Below, piece after piece: positions 47,310 to 58,268 of a stretch of 64,000 bases of DNA. The DNA lies in contig JBBCBC010000016.1 of NCBI GenBank assembly GCA_037126765.1, forward strand, positions 496,001-560,000, in the 5' to 3' direction. Origin of the DNA: Stenogyne calaminthoides. Its lineage: Eukaryota > Streptophyta > Magnoliopsida > Lamiales > Lamiaceae. Both the position numbers and the translations under genes were made by a program. Numbering within the stretch: position 1 is the stretch's first letter; each line of letters opens with the position of its first letter. The notes under the pieces were generated by a model. The model saw only the letters and a program-made list of their open reading frames with translations. It searched no databases and was not told where the DNA came from.

Positions 47310-47670
47310 TTTTTTTGAAAGATTAATTACAATAGTTTCCCAACATAATCATTTACTGATAGTTTAACCCCGACCCACCGCGACTCGTGGCGATCATTTA
47401 AATCTCATTGTAGACCCGGGACCTAATCACCACAAGAGGAGACCAATTCAAATCGTAAATCAAGACCGCAAACCAAAGACAACAACCACCATAAGATGAG
47501 TTTTTTTAAAGGTAATCAATTACAATAGTTCCTTAACATAATGCTCAAATGAGGAGTGGGGATTTCAATTAAAATTTATTTTCTTGAATACTTTTTTTTT
47601 TTTTTTTTTTTTGATCGAGCAATGATGAATCGAATTCACGACCTCTAACCATTTGAGCTATTCCACGTTG
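47310..47670 (-). repeat. Remnants of the same SINE family as 48338
   Basis: AATTACAATAGTT occurs at about 47320 and 47513, matching the 3' end of the SINE at 48338. A tRNA-like head (minus strand TAGCTCAAATGGTTAGAGG, then GAATTCGATTC) lies at 47615-47666. They appear to be one or two broken copies with T-rich insertions. Confidence 0.45.
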
Positions 47671-47967
47671 TCTCTTTTCTTGAATACTTGATCTCAGTTT
47701 TTTTTTTTTTTTTTTCGTCGTGAAGTTTAGGATTCGGGTGTAAATGATGTTAAGACAAACGTGATTTGAACTTGACCGAATGTTGCTTGAACTTGAGCTC
47801 AGGTCGATGAAAAATTGGCTAAATCAGCGAAACATTAATTATATTTTTTTTCATTTTGTTAATATAAAACTAAATTACATAGTTGTGAATAATTAGCATA
47901 CCATGTATAATAATAGTAAAATTATTTGACCTCGATAAAGCTAACGTACTAGTTGAGTTAGGTATTA

Positions 47968-48166
47968 CTACCTCCGTCTCATAAGGACTTGAACACTAAA
48001 AATGACAAGTAAATCAAGTAAAATAAATTTTAATGGGTTTGAGTGAAATAAGAAAAGGGTATTGTGGGAGTATTAATATTATATTTATTTCCATTTTAGA
48101 AATATTCAAATAATGTTGGAACGTCCAAATAAGACAAGTGTTTAAGTAATTACGGGACGGAGCGAG
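47968..48166. mobile_element. Stowaway-like MITE
   Basis: The ends are CTACCTCCGTCTCATAAGGA and, in reverse complement, CTCGCTCCGTCCCGTAATTA, with TA on both sides. GACTTGAACACT pairs with the inverse AAGTGTTTAAGT. It is 199 bp long. Confidence 0.75.
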
Positions 48167-48337
48167 TATTAAGCTTGAAAAATGCCCAATTAAATTTGAA
48201 GCGAATTCAATCCTTTTCAAGTTGCGCGTTTAACGTTGAACCGACTCTCACTCAAATAATTTGTTTACGATGTCCATCAAATGGCCATACATAAATCAAA
48301 ATCTGATCAGAACTTTGCACTAATTCTTTATTTCATT

Positions 48338-48639
48338 TTTTAAGGTAAATAATTACAATAGTTACCACCGAGTATATGACAAATTTGTTCGTCTCATTAT
48401 AGATCAGAATCACAACCGCACTGCAATCGAAATCGTAATTATCACAAAAGGGGGATCGTCTCACTATAGACTAGAACTGCACTCGCACAACAATCGGAAT
48501 AACAATTACCACAAGAAAGAGACCATCACCCCACCATAAGGGGACCACCACAAAAGATAATTTTTTCTTCTATATGTCTCGAACTCAAGACTTTGAGGTT
48601 TTAAGTAGTGGAACTCTAATCACTTGAGCAATCTTGACA
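48338..48639 (-). mobile_element. tRNA-derived SINE with 17-bp target duplication
   Basis: A 302-bp insert is flanked by TAATTCTTTATTTCATT (48321-48337) and TAATTCTTTATATCATT (48640-48656), one mismatch. On the minus strand it has A-box GATTGCTCAAGTGATTAGAG, B-box GAGTTCGAGAC, a G/T-rich body with two diverged GAGACGA units, and a short A-rich end (TTTACCTTAAAAA). Confidence 0.75.
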
Positions 48640-50430
48640 TAATTCTTTATATCATTGATTATGTTATGTATTAGATAGATTGTTGAAAGTTGAAACCACG
48701 ATTGCCAGATTACAATTCAACCATTCATGTATAGAAAGTAAGTTTTGCACTTAAAAACCATTACCATAACATTTGAATACATTTCAATAAAATTGAAATT
48801 CTTATTGCTTTTATACTCCTTTTTTAACTATAAATTGTGGATCTCAATCATTTTTCGTTTCTCTGAGATTAAAAAAGTCAATTCAACTGAATTAGGATAT
48901 GTTTGATGGTTTGTGAAGATATTTAGAAAGGAAAACAACAGCATGAATATGGGCACTTCGTTTAAGAAATACTTGTTGTTTTAATTTTAAATACAAGTGG
49001 TCAACCTTTTATGATTTTCGTCTCTCTTTTTATGCATACAATTCGTGGCTGCCCTTTTCATGGGGTCATCTTTAATTGATAACAACTTGGTGTTATAAAA
49101 TAAATTTTAAAGAAGTGGAACTTTTTCTCTTTTCTTCTTTTCTTATCAAGATTAGATACGCTAAGATCTATGTTAGGCAAACTGTACAATTTAAATTAAT
49201 ATTTTACAAGAAATATATTAGTAAATCAGTATTAGCTGTTTTTACAAGAATATTACTGGTGCACTCTTATATTTTACCTTAAAATTCTCATAATTAAGAT
49301 ATAATAATATTCATGAGGAGGCTCTATGTCAATTCCTTTTCATTTGGTTATTTGAAATATATATATATATATTAATTGGACTTATTTAAATAAATTATTA
49401 TTATACTTGGGACTTATTAATTGTATGAAATGATTAAACGTTAGTTCACCTCCAAAAATAAAATAAATAGCAAGAAATGAATAAATAAGCATGACCTCAA
49501 ATATTTAACCTTTAAGTTTTGGACATGGGCCAAACAAAAGTCGCACTGTCTGCCTGGTTCTGTAGATTATCCAGCCCAAAAATAATGGGTTTAACATACA
49601 GAACAGCCCAATATATTAATTGATGCTATGGTTATAAGAACACACACACGTTAAATATATCACAAATCTTACCTAACACAACCTATTATTTATGAATGAA
49701 TTATATAAGTTAACACATAGACTCCATAATTACTCACGCACATATATATCGTCTCCACATTCATTTTCGTTGGAATCTCATTTGCATCCAATGTGTCGAT
49801 ATGTTAAAGATTTACATGTTTGTTTTGTTTGAATTTTAATATTGGAAGGTTTGACAATCACAAATCACCCCTTCCTTAATTCTTATGCAAAAATTAAACA
49901 AAAACTTAACAAAGGGACGGATTATCAGGTAATTAATTAGATTGATGCTAATAATCTCCTAAAAGTTACAAACATACATCTTATAAAAAATATTAACTGA
50001 ATTAATGAATATTACTCCATATTAACGGAGGAGGAGTATTATATAAGGTTCTATTGGTATCACTTTTTTTATTAAATCATAATTTGATCAATAAAATATA
50101 ATTACATCATACCTAATTTATTCATTTAATAAATTATTAAAATAATTGATTATATAATAAAATTTTAGAATTACGAAAATTATAATATATATGAGATTTT
50201 ATTTAAAATTATTTTAAAATATAAAATTTACTCTTTAAATTATTCGAGTATTACTAATTTACTATACTATGACTATTGACTTCTAATTTTCTACTACGAT
50301 TATTGACATTATGAACACCCTCCATTTCTCATTCATCATCTATGCTCACACTCTTGCCCATCATCAGAGTCCCATTCTAAAGAGGAAACAATAATATGAT
50401 TAAGGACGTATTTGCAAACCTATAGAATTT

Positions 50431-50611
50431 TGACAAAATCTCGTATAAAATGGTCTCATACATAAAATAGTGTACAAATTAATACAAATCAACAATCACT
50501 ATCTCTAAGTGTACATAGTACATACATAAAACGGGATACAAAATAACACAAATCATAAATCCAAATTATGTTCCAATTCACCGTAAAACCATCTCACACA
50601 AATATGTCTCA
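50431..50611 (+). mobile_element. GAGACGGTCTCA-family MITE copy
   Basis: It starts TGACAAAATCTCGTATAAAA with TGGTCTCATACATAAAATAG next, and ends CACCGTAAAACCATCTCACA with CAAATATGTCTCA. It contains a partial internal repeat (ACATAAAACGGGATACAAAA). Confidence 0.55.
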
Positions 50612-50619
50612 CCGATTTT

Positions 50620-50833
50620 ATTACCCTATAAATGCATTCGACAGCTGAAAACTCAAACATAGCAAGCATAACAAAAAAGGGGACCAAACATATCGATTTT
50701 TATTACTCAAAAAATGCATGCGACAACCGAGAACTCAAAAACATCAAAAAAGGGGGCCGAGCTTATCTATTTTATCACCCTATAAATGCATGTGACAACC
50801 AAAAACTCAAAACACATCGAACCTAAAAAGGGT
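50620..50833 (+). repeat. Minisatellite, about 2.8 units of roughly 73 bp
   Basis: Units share ATAAATGCAT, CGACA(A/G)C, AACTCAAA, a CATC/CATA block, AAAAAAGGGG and TATC(G/T)ATTTTTAT. The open frame across it is a by-product of the repeat. Confidence 0.75.
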
Positions 50834-52108
50834 TTTGAAAATTATGCACACTTATTAAAAGTAGTGAAATCACGTAATGAAATACATCAAAATGGAATAT
50901 AAAAAATCCGTGATAAGGTATAATTATAAACCTCTGTTCTGTACTTATTAATTATGCATATATAAACAAATTATATATCAAGGAATTAATGGGGTCCACA
51001 AAAGTAGAACTCAAGATAATCACCATACGATTCTGGACATCAAAATCAACGACATTCGTACAGAATAAACAGCAAGTGCAGAATATATTCATCCTAATTT
51101 ATGAGTTTCGACTTCTCTAAATAGCATATCCCACGTCTAACATGTTCACAGGCAAAAAAATAGAAATCACTATAAAAGAAGCAAAGATTCCAAAACTAAG
51201 ACGATGTAAAGAAACGCAAAATCGAATTTAAGACACGTGACAACAGACGAAGATAACGAACATGCCATGCCATACCATATTCCACAATATCAGAATAAGG
51301 AAGCACATTCAGTCATACATTGATCGAGGACATATACGGGGAAAGATAGGAAGGAAGATGAAGCCAAACCAGAAATCGAGCATGATGATTATGGCAAACA
51401 TGGATCGATCCTTAACGCTAAAAAAAGCCTAAGTTTCAGATCTCATTATTGTTCAAAAATGAATGTACGATCCCAATATCGCATGTATCTAAGTTCCAAA
51501 TACAGTCAACTGAATTTTTACCCAAAGCAATGAATGATTGATAAAAAAATTAAAAAAGTTGAGCAACATTGATTTTCATAGTAAGAAGCACAGTTAATCA
51601 CATTACAAATCAGACTACATTAAACGAACGACGTGACTAAAAAAGTCGCAGCAAAGACGAGGAACAGAAATAAAGTCAGATTGCAACAACAATTCGGGTC
51701 TTTAAATAGATCACGTTCCCAATATACATGCCCGGATTTTATTTCCATTCAAGAAGATGCGATGAATTAAGCACCATAAAAGCCCAAATTATGTGTTTTT
51801 GTTCAAGAAAAGCTTAAACCTTCAAGTTAATGAAACCTATATATCTATCATGAGAAAACAATTGAAAAGAAAGTAAATATTGGTCATTAAGTTCAAAGAA
51901 AAAGGTCTGTACTCAAGACTATAGTCTATCGAAACATTTGAATGTACCCTGAGTAAAATCTGATAATCCTTTCTATCCTCCTCCCATTTAAAAGAGGAAA
52001 AAAAAAACTAAAAAGTTCGGTAAAAAAAAGTACCCATTAGCAAGAGTCCAGTGCATCCGGGAACCAACCGTTATGACGACACCAAACGAGCACGGTGCCT
52101 GCAACTAT

Positions 52109-53443
52109 TCAGCATCCCATCACAGCACAATTATACACAAAACTGCCCGACTGTTTCTGTCCGAGCATCTCCCACTCTGGAGGCCCGTCGCTTGGAACCC
52201 ATGCATTCACTTCAATGAAACCCCTATCACCCGAAGTGCGGGGCCCACCAATCACGATCAGACGGTCACCACAAGCCCTAAATGCCAAACCCCAACCGTA
52301 CATAGAGTTTGCCCGTTCGGGTAGCCTCCCCATAGTAATCCACAACCCAGTCTTCTTGTTGTATTTCCTAACCACCATATCAGCATAATCCGCAGCATAC
52401 AATTCGTTATTTACAACCGCAATCAACGGAGGAGCTTCCGAGGTAACGGGCAGCTCGTTTTCCCTTGCCGCGCGAACAGGGGACATGTTCGGGATTTCTC
52501 TCCAAGTCCCCGTCATCAAATCATATTCCTCTCCGCAAGTCAGAAGTTTCGAATCAGCCCCGCCAATCCCGCCGACCACGTAAAACTTTCCGTCCATGAA
52601 AACAGCTGAACACATTTTCCGGGGCTTGTTCATGCTCGGGAGCGTCATCCACGTCTGAGTCTCTGAGTTGTACAGCTCCGCGGAAGAGAGGACACAGCCG
52701 AGCAAGTCGCAACCTCCAGCCAAGATCGCGATCTCTCCGTGGCTAGCGGACCCGAACAAGCATCTCGACTCGTTCATGCTCATTCCAGTAGTCCACGTGT
52801 TGGTCAACAGACTGTAACGGTAGATCACGTGACGGATGGAATCTCTCCCGAAAACGAGAAGTTCGGTCCCCACAGCTAGAGATTCCTTATCCGCAGACAA
52901 GAAGCAATCGTCAGAATGCATCTTTGGTAAATGCATCCAACGGCGCCTACTAGGGTCGAAGGCCTCCCATTCGACCAGCTGGCACGAAAAGTACACCCAA
53001 TGCTCAACAATCCCTTCTGTCCGTCTCAATTTGTAAAGCAAGCCGCTTCTGATAAGTGAGCGGAAATTCCGGTTCAAACACGCAATCGAACCATAATCAG
53101 ATCTCGAGCACCGAATAAGACAATCGATCGAGCTGTCGGGACCTAGGGCAGGGATTAATGAAGTCGAATCCGAAACATCATCCGCGCGTCTCTTATTTCC
53201 CGATTGGTTAGAAACCGACATTATGAAAATCCCACCAATGGATAAGTCGGTATCAACATGATCATCGCCCGAATGCTTGGGAGCTTTTCGGGTGACGTCA
53301 TCCTCCTCCCCGCCAGTCTCCAACGGCCATTTCCCCTGCTGAACGTCGACATTTTCTGGCAGGTAAGTCATATAACAATTAATTTCCAGTTCAACACTCC
53401 TAGGATTCTCCCTTGAAACCAAACAAGAACGATCTTCCAACAT
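52109..53443 (-). CDS. F-box/kelch-repeat protein (SKIP11 / At1g74510-like)
   Basis: The single coding exon gives 444 residues. A low-complexity N-terminal part (1-92) includes KRRADDV. It is followed by a divergent F-box (about 95-140: LIPALGPDSSIDCLIRCSRS then NFRSLIRSG) and kelch repeats (about 185-430) with the hallmark GG plus spaced Y and W, as in AILAGGCD...AELYNSETQTW and FYVVGGIGG...EEYDLMTGTW. The protein ends SGSFVYNCAVMGC, typical of this plant subfamily. F-box proteins bind SKP1 in SCF ubiquitin ligases; the kelch propeller selects the substrate, which is unknown here. The F-box is preceded by LIPALGPD, which is characteristic of the SKIP11 group. The ATG at 53443 is the first in frame after the leader exon; the protein is about the family length. 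A leader intron precedes it. Confidence 0.93.
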   Translation of the reverse strand: MLEDRSCLVSRENPRSVELEINCYMTYLPENVDVQQGKWPLETGGEEDDVTRKAPKHSGDDHVDTDLSIGGIFIMSVSNQSGNKRRADDVSDSTSLIPALGPDSSIDCLIRCSRSDYGSIACLNRNFRSLIRSGLLYKLRRTEGIVEHWVYFSCQLVEWEAFDPSRRRWMHLPKMHSDDCFLSADKESLAVGTELLVFGRDSIRHVIYRYSLLTNTWTTGMSMNESRCLFGSASHGEIAILAGGCDLLGCVLSSAELYNSETQTWMTLPSMNKPRKMCSAVFMDGKFYVVGGIGGADSKLLTCGEEYDLMTGTWREIPNMSPVRAARENELPVTSEAPPLIAVVNNELYAADYADMVVRKYNKKTGLWITMGRLPERANSMYGWGLAFRACGDRLIVIGGPRTSGDRGFIEVNAWVPSDGPPEWEMLGQKQSGSFVYNCAVMGC

Positions 53444-54496
53444 ATCTTCTCAATCCAAACCACAATCAGCACCCAAATTTATCCTTTTTCCACTGCAAAA
53501 TGACCATGCATAAACTTAAAAATCAAGAACACGTATATACAATTCAATATGCATAATTACAGAACACATAAGCAGAAATCACAGATATCAAATTAAATCA
53601 AGATTTTTGGGAAACCATCCGTTAACTTTGAGGCAAGTGAAAGAAAGCTTAAAAACAGGATTTCACAAGGTAGGGCAAAAAAAGAGGAAACTGTGTATCT
53701 GTAACCGTTACTGATCCAAATCCAGCAATAATTTCAGTTCACCAAAAATAGCTAACAATTTAACAAGCCGATCCTCAATACAAGAATAACAGCAAATTAA
53801 ATGAACGGAGAAGCAGTTTAGGTAAACAGAATAATGCCATAAACGAGAAACCCAGATTCAAAAACACAATCAAAACCAATTCTCTCAATCAATTGAAACA
53901 TGCAGAAATCAATAAAATCAGTATCCACACTAGATCTCTAAAATTCAGATCAAATAATCAACAAGCAGCAAAATCAAGCACAAACCCATAAATCAAATTC
54001 AAAGCTCGAATCTCGCATTGGTTTCCAAACAGGATTAGATCTGTCAATTCAATCCTCAATTAGAAGTTTCACCAGACAGAAGAACAGCAAACAAAGATTT
54101 AGATTAAACCACAGTCAATAGAAAAACAAATTAAAGCACCCAAAACTGCAAAATTAGAGAGAGGGCGACTCACATACGAAATGGAGGATGGAATGAAACA
54201 GAATGAGCGCTGGATTGATTATATCTGAATGCAATTTCCTTTTTTAAACCGCCCCTTACATGTATCAATGCATGTAATAAATATTTATTACTTTTTTGTA
54301 CCTTTTTTCCGTTTCTCACTCGGTGTTTATTTATGGGTGTGATTGTGAAGTAAGAGAGAGAGAGAGATGAGTTTCAATTCAAGGCGATGTTCATCCTTTG
54401 TTTGGATTCTCTCTGCAAAATCAAAGCCAGCGGCTTTGGGCTTTGATTTCGGCCTTGCCTTTGGGGGGTTATTTTCCACAACTCCTTCTCTCTCTC
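53444..54496 (-). promoter_or_regulatory. Leader of the F-box/kelch gene with probable intron
   Basis: On the minus strand a CT-rich first exon (about 54470-54178, containing a (CT)n tract at 54353-54367) leads to a donor GTATGT at 54177 (alternative GTGAGT at 54173). The acceptor TTTTGCAG ends at 53493, leaving a 49-base second leader exon (53492-53444). The intron is about 685 bp. Confidence 0.6.
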
Positions 54497-54504
54497 TTTA
54501 TATA
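54497..54504 (-). promoter_or_regulatory. Putative TATA box of the F-box/kelch gene
   Basis: TATATAAA on the minus strand, followed by GAGAGAGAG, lies about 30 bp upstream of the expected transcript start. Confidence 0.5.
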
Positions 54505-54808
54505 TTTTATTATATTATTTGAGAATAAGTTATCAATTTTATTAATTTATTAGTTTCTGAATGTATCTTGGATTTTTTTAATGTTTTTTAGTCACAACTC
54601 TACTCAACACTAAGATGTGTAATTAAAGTAAAAGGAATTAAAGGGAAGAGGAAATGTAAATGAAAATATAATCAATTAGTTATAATTTGGTACTTGGATT
54701 TGGGCTGTACAATTACTATATTAGTGCTTGTTTTCCATCATTGGACTGGTAACTACACATGCATGTATTTGCATCTTAGCAACAATATCTTTTGTTTGGG
54801 TGGTATAC

Positions 54809-55013
54809 ACTGCAATATGGTACACCGTTTGTTTCATAATGTATTTTTAAAATATAAAATTTATTATATTTAATTTAAATGTAGTATTATTTATTTATAC
54901 TTGAACGTGCAATTTAGATTAGTTAATTAAATTACATGTTTTAGGGTAAATAAATTGTATATTTCATTACATCAAATTATCTATTTTAAAAATACGTGGT
55001 GCACTTGATGCAT
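54809..55013. mobile_element. GTGCAC-ended MITE family member
   Basis: It has GGTACACCGTTTGTTTCATA at the left and TACGTGGTGCACTTGATGCA at the right, with AATAAATTGTATATTTCATT inside, as in the copy at 59993. Confidence 0.5.
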
Positions 55014-55088
55014 ATTGGACCCGATTTTTCGAGCTTGTTGTATAACCCAAGATTGAAATTTTGGTAATATTGAGTTTGAATTTTTTTT

Positions 55089-55325
55089 ATTAGGACTATG
55101 TATATCAGTTCTTAAAATAAATATATTATTCGTATATGCATTATTTTAGGGTGAATGGTGGAAAAGATTCTATATTCAATTCTCAAGTTGACCCTCAATC
55201 AAAACTATATAATGTATATTAGGACTATATATTTGTCCTTAAAAATAGAGATAGCATTTGTATATGCATAATTTTAGGGTGAATTGCGGAAAAGATTCCA
55301 TATCTAAAGTTTGACCCTCACCAAA
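55089..55325 (+). repeat. Tandem duplication, two units of about 120 bp
   Basis: The units (55089-55217 and from 55218) share ATTAGGACTAT, TTTTAGGGTGAAT, GGAAAAGATTC and TTGACCCTCA in the same order, with moderate divergence. Confidence 0.75.
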
Positions 55326-55383
55326 ATATAAATATATTTCCTCGAAATTATATTAATTTATATACACATATATATATGCATTT

Positions 55384-55620
55384 ATGTCTCTTTCGTTAGC
55401 TTTCTTTTGTCTTTTTAATTTTTCAATATTGTTACTGAGAGTTGTGGAGGTGGGATGGGGCCCGTTACAGCTTATGTTTGCTTCGTCTCTGGTGGCGGCG
55501 GGGCCCACGAACGCGGCGACAGCCGGCGGTGACACATGTTTCTTTCGCCGGAATAGAACATGCGGCTTCGACAAGTGGTTTTTTTCTTTCAACACGTTTC
55601 AAGTTCCTTTTCAAAAATAA
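55384..55620 (+). other. Small open frame in a GC-rich island, uncertain
   Basis: The 78-residue frame starts with a hydrophobic stretch (MSLSLAFFCLFNFSILLL) and crosses a GC-rich island (55449-55570). It has no known domain. The island contains GGCGGCGGGGCCC and CGGCGACAGCCGGCGG motifs. It could be a secreted peptide gene, a gene fragment or chance. Confidence 0.2.
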
Positions 55621-55898
55621 TAATAATAAAAACAAGAACCGTTTCAACTCTAGTCTTTTTTTTTTTTTTAACAATTTCAACTCTAGTCTTAAAAAAATAA
55701 AAATAGAATCTGAATCTCTTGTCTTGTGTAAATTTTATAACTTGTGGGAAAATGAGTATAATAAAAATAAATAAATGGCTGGGAAATTGTTCCTAGTAAT
55801 AAAAAGAACTTTTTCTTTTCTTTTCTTGATTTATAAATGACCAAGATTACATAATGTGTGTGTAAGATATACATATTGATCTTCTTTAATAATAACAC

Positions 55899-56430
55899 TT
55901 TTTTTTTTAACATCAATGAGGAATTTAGTAATTAAAAGAATGGGATACAAGGGTATACTCATCCTTCTACAGATAAAAAAGAACTAACGACTGCCCAAGA
56001 AACAAAAATACAGAGAAAAGAAAATGTAACTGCTCTAGTATAATAGTAAACAATGATTACGATACTACTAATGAAGGATAATTGAGTCAATTCAAGAAAT
56101 TCAGATCACATATAATTTTTTTTTCCACTATCCAAGACCAAGTTCTTGCTTTGATTTCTTCCGAGATCTTCCTCGAATTCGAAATGATGTTCTCTAAAGA
56201 TTTCTCGTTTCTAGCCTTCCAAATGTCCAAATTGTAGCAATCCAAATAGACGATACAATGTTGCTTTGAGAAGATGATTCGAACAAAGCTCTATGTTGAA
56301 GGAAATTGATGTCGGGGTTCGTGTGAGCGATCATGTTGAATCCTATCCAAGTGTGAATATTGCTCCAAATTATTGACGAAAAATTACATTGAACGAAGAG
56401 ATGTCATGTGTTTTCTTCTTATAGGAAGAA
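55899..56430 (-). pseudogene. LINE 3' fragment (zf-RVT region), broken
   Basis: On the minus strand the frame reads HLFVQCNFSSIIWSNIHTWI, preceded by an in-frame stop. After a frameshift it continues IWKARNEKSLENIISNSRKI then SEEIKARTWSWIV. The spacing of HLF..C, IW and IWKARNE is that of the zinc-binding C-terminal part that follows reverse transcriptase in plant LINEs. A 10-base T run at 55899-55908 would be the poly(A) tail. The upstream part is cut by the family A element at 56431. Confidence 0.7.
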
Positions 56431-56712
56431 GACAAAGTATAGTTTGAACAAGTTTCACGGTGAAACAGGTTAAGGAGTGTGACTTATATTACTAAAGAGT
56501 GTTAGTTTTTACTGTAAAGGGTGTGACGTTTTCCTATAAAGAGTATTACTAATAAAAGTGAAGGGTGTGACTTATATTATAGCAAAGAGTGTCGTAGTGA
56601 TAACTGAAGAGTGTGATTTATAATACTAAAGGGTGTGACTTATATTAATAGAGAGTATGTCTTTAAAAAAAAAATCAGTTTCACGGTGAAAAGTTTCACA
56701 ACATACCAACTC
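56431..56712 (+). mobile_element. Mutator-type MITE, family A copy 3
   Basis: The 282-bp element starts GACAAAGTATAGTTTGAACA and ends CAACATACCAACTC. Flanks TAGGAAGAA (56422-56430) and GAAGAAGAA (56713-56721) match at 7 of 9. It keeps the GTGTGACTTATATTA units and the CACGGTGAAA motif at both ends. Confidence 0.7.
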
Positions 56713-56736
56713 GAAGAAGAATATCCTTGGTAGGAA

Positions 56737-56738
<2 letters not shown>

Positions 56739-56786
<48 letters not shown>

Positions 56787-56812
56787 TTTAATATTATTAA
56801 TATATATATATA

Positions 56813-56848
<36 letters not shown>
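56739..56848. repeat. Compound (AT)n microsatellite
   Basis: Two AT runs (56739-56784 and 56801-56848) are separated by a short TTCTTTAATATTATTAA spacer. They can fold on each other and are prone to length errors in assembly. Confidence 0.95.
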
Positions 56849-56851
<3 letters not shown>

Positions 56852-58159
56852 ATATGTCACACTTTATTTGAACTTCTAAAAATGTTATTAACACGTATCT
56901 AAAAGAAAAAATCTTCAAATATGTGTTTATAATTGAACTATTCGTTAGCTTAGTTTTAACAAAGCACTAAATTATAACATCAAACTCTCTGAAGGCCACT
57001 ACCAAAAGCAGCACATTATTTTGACTAGACAAATTTATCTATCTAACTTAGCTACATTAATGTCAAAAGTGGCGAACCTTTAATGATGATAAATGGGTTC
57101 AAATTACTTTGATTTATTGAACAATTGAATGAGATAACTGTGCAAATTGAATGTCCGCTTATATACTCCTTTCACAGTTTCACTTTAATCAAGTGCCACA
57201 AAAGTTATTTAATTACAGAAACTAAAAATAAAAAATGATTATCTGTCAAAAAAAATAAAAAATGATTACATTATTATTTTTTTGTAAATATTTAAATTGT
57301 CGGTAGAACTTTTTTTTTTTACAGGACTTTCGGTAGAACTTTAAGATCAATACAAGGGATACAATTTGAAAAAAAAAATATACTGCGTTTAATAATTTAA
57401 AATCGTTATCTTATATGTAAGATTGGAGTATACATATTTTTATCACATATATAGGCTTCTTGAGAATTTTTATATACTAAAATCCTCGGATTTTCGTTTG
57501 ACAATATTAAAACATGGAATGAATTCACATGCGTAGCAGCTTATAGATAGATATGCTGTAAAAAAAATTAATTTTAAAATAATTAAGCATTAAATTGGTC
57601 AATTAAATATGTGTTTTGGATAAGGAAAGTTAGATAATTATAAATATGTGAAAGAGAAGATGATTATCTTTGAAGTTCGCCTAGGTCAAGATTAGCATAC
57701 TTTTACCATCTATAAAGTTTAATCTGTCATATACCGATCTCAATTTGATATTTTAAGTAAGCAGCTTTTTTTATTTTGATTGTCAATGGTCAATTAATTA
57801 ATGCAATATTTATTGCTTCTTTCATTTTATATTAAGTCTATTTTCTGAGGCTAAAATTTATTTCAAATTAATTGCTTTTTAGGTTATTTTCCTATTGTTT
57901 TCTAATTTTGAATTTTTTTTATTCTTTATTTCATAATAGTGCTTTTATTTTTCAATTATATCCTCTCTTTCATATATATAATAAATTACTCTATCATTTT
58001 ATAGCGAAGCACGTTAAATAACTTACTGTAGGTTAGGAGAAACATCAAATAATATCTCACCTATATCGAAGAAAATATAAACCAATCAAATAAAATCGAA
58101 TTGGAATAAACGAAAAAATCAACTCAAATCAGATATATTTACTCAAATCAAAACTCATA

Positions 58160-58268
58160 TGATACAATCTAGCACAAATCACACCCAACCCCTCACAAAG
58201 TGTTAAAGCATCAATGTCCAACTTATACCCAGTCTCACCATGAGACCGTCTCATGCAAGTGTGTCTCA
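58160..58268 (+). mobile_element. GAGACGGTCTCA-family MITE, 5'-decayed
   Basis: ATCAATGTCCAACTTATACC, then TCACCATGAGACCGTCTCAT and GCAAGTGTGTCTCA, match the right half of the family. The left end is not preserved. Confidence 0.5.

Larger units (their letters stand above)
40714..52108. other. Intergenic, repeat-rich, no gene seen
   Basis: Elements here are listed separately. Unassigned parts are 41911-42766, 43119-43860, 44063-45460, 45751-47309, 48657-50430 and 50834-52108. The patch 43120-43330 is less AT-rich than its surroundings and has a 38-codon open frame (43135-43251) without a recognisable domain. Poly(T) runs occur near 45323-45335, 46457-46470, 47592-47612 and 47700-47715. The 3' UTR of the F-box gene probably occupies roughly 51800-52108. 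Confidence 0.6.

Noticed and set aside
50632..50826. A 64-codon frame on the + strand
   Set aside because: It reflects the minisatellite unit read in frame, not a protein.
50620..50833. Possible CRISPR-like array
   Set aside because: There are fewer than three long, diverged units in tandem without spacers, in a plant nuclear genome.
52836..53036. A + strand frame inside the F-box gene
   Set aside because: It is antisense to clear F-box/kelch coding sequence and has no domain.
56640..56918. A 92-codon frame on the minus strand
   Set aside because: It is mainly Ile-Tyr repeats translated from the (AT)n tract.
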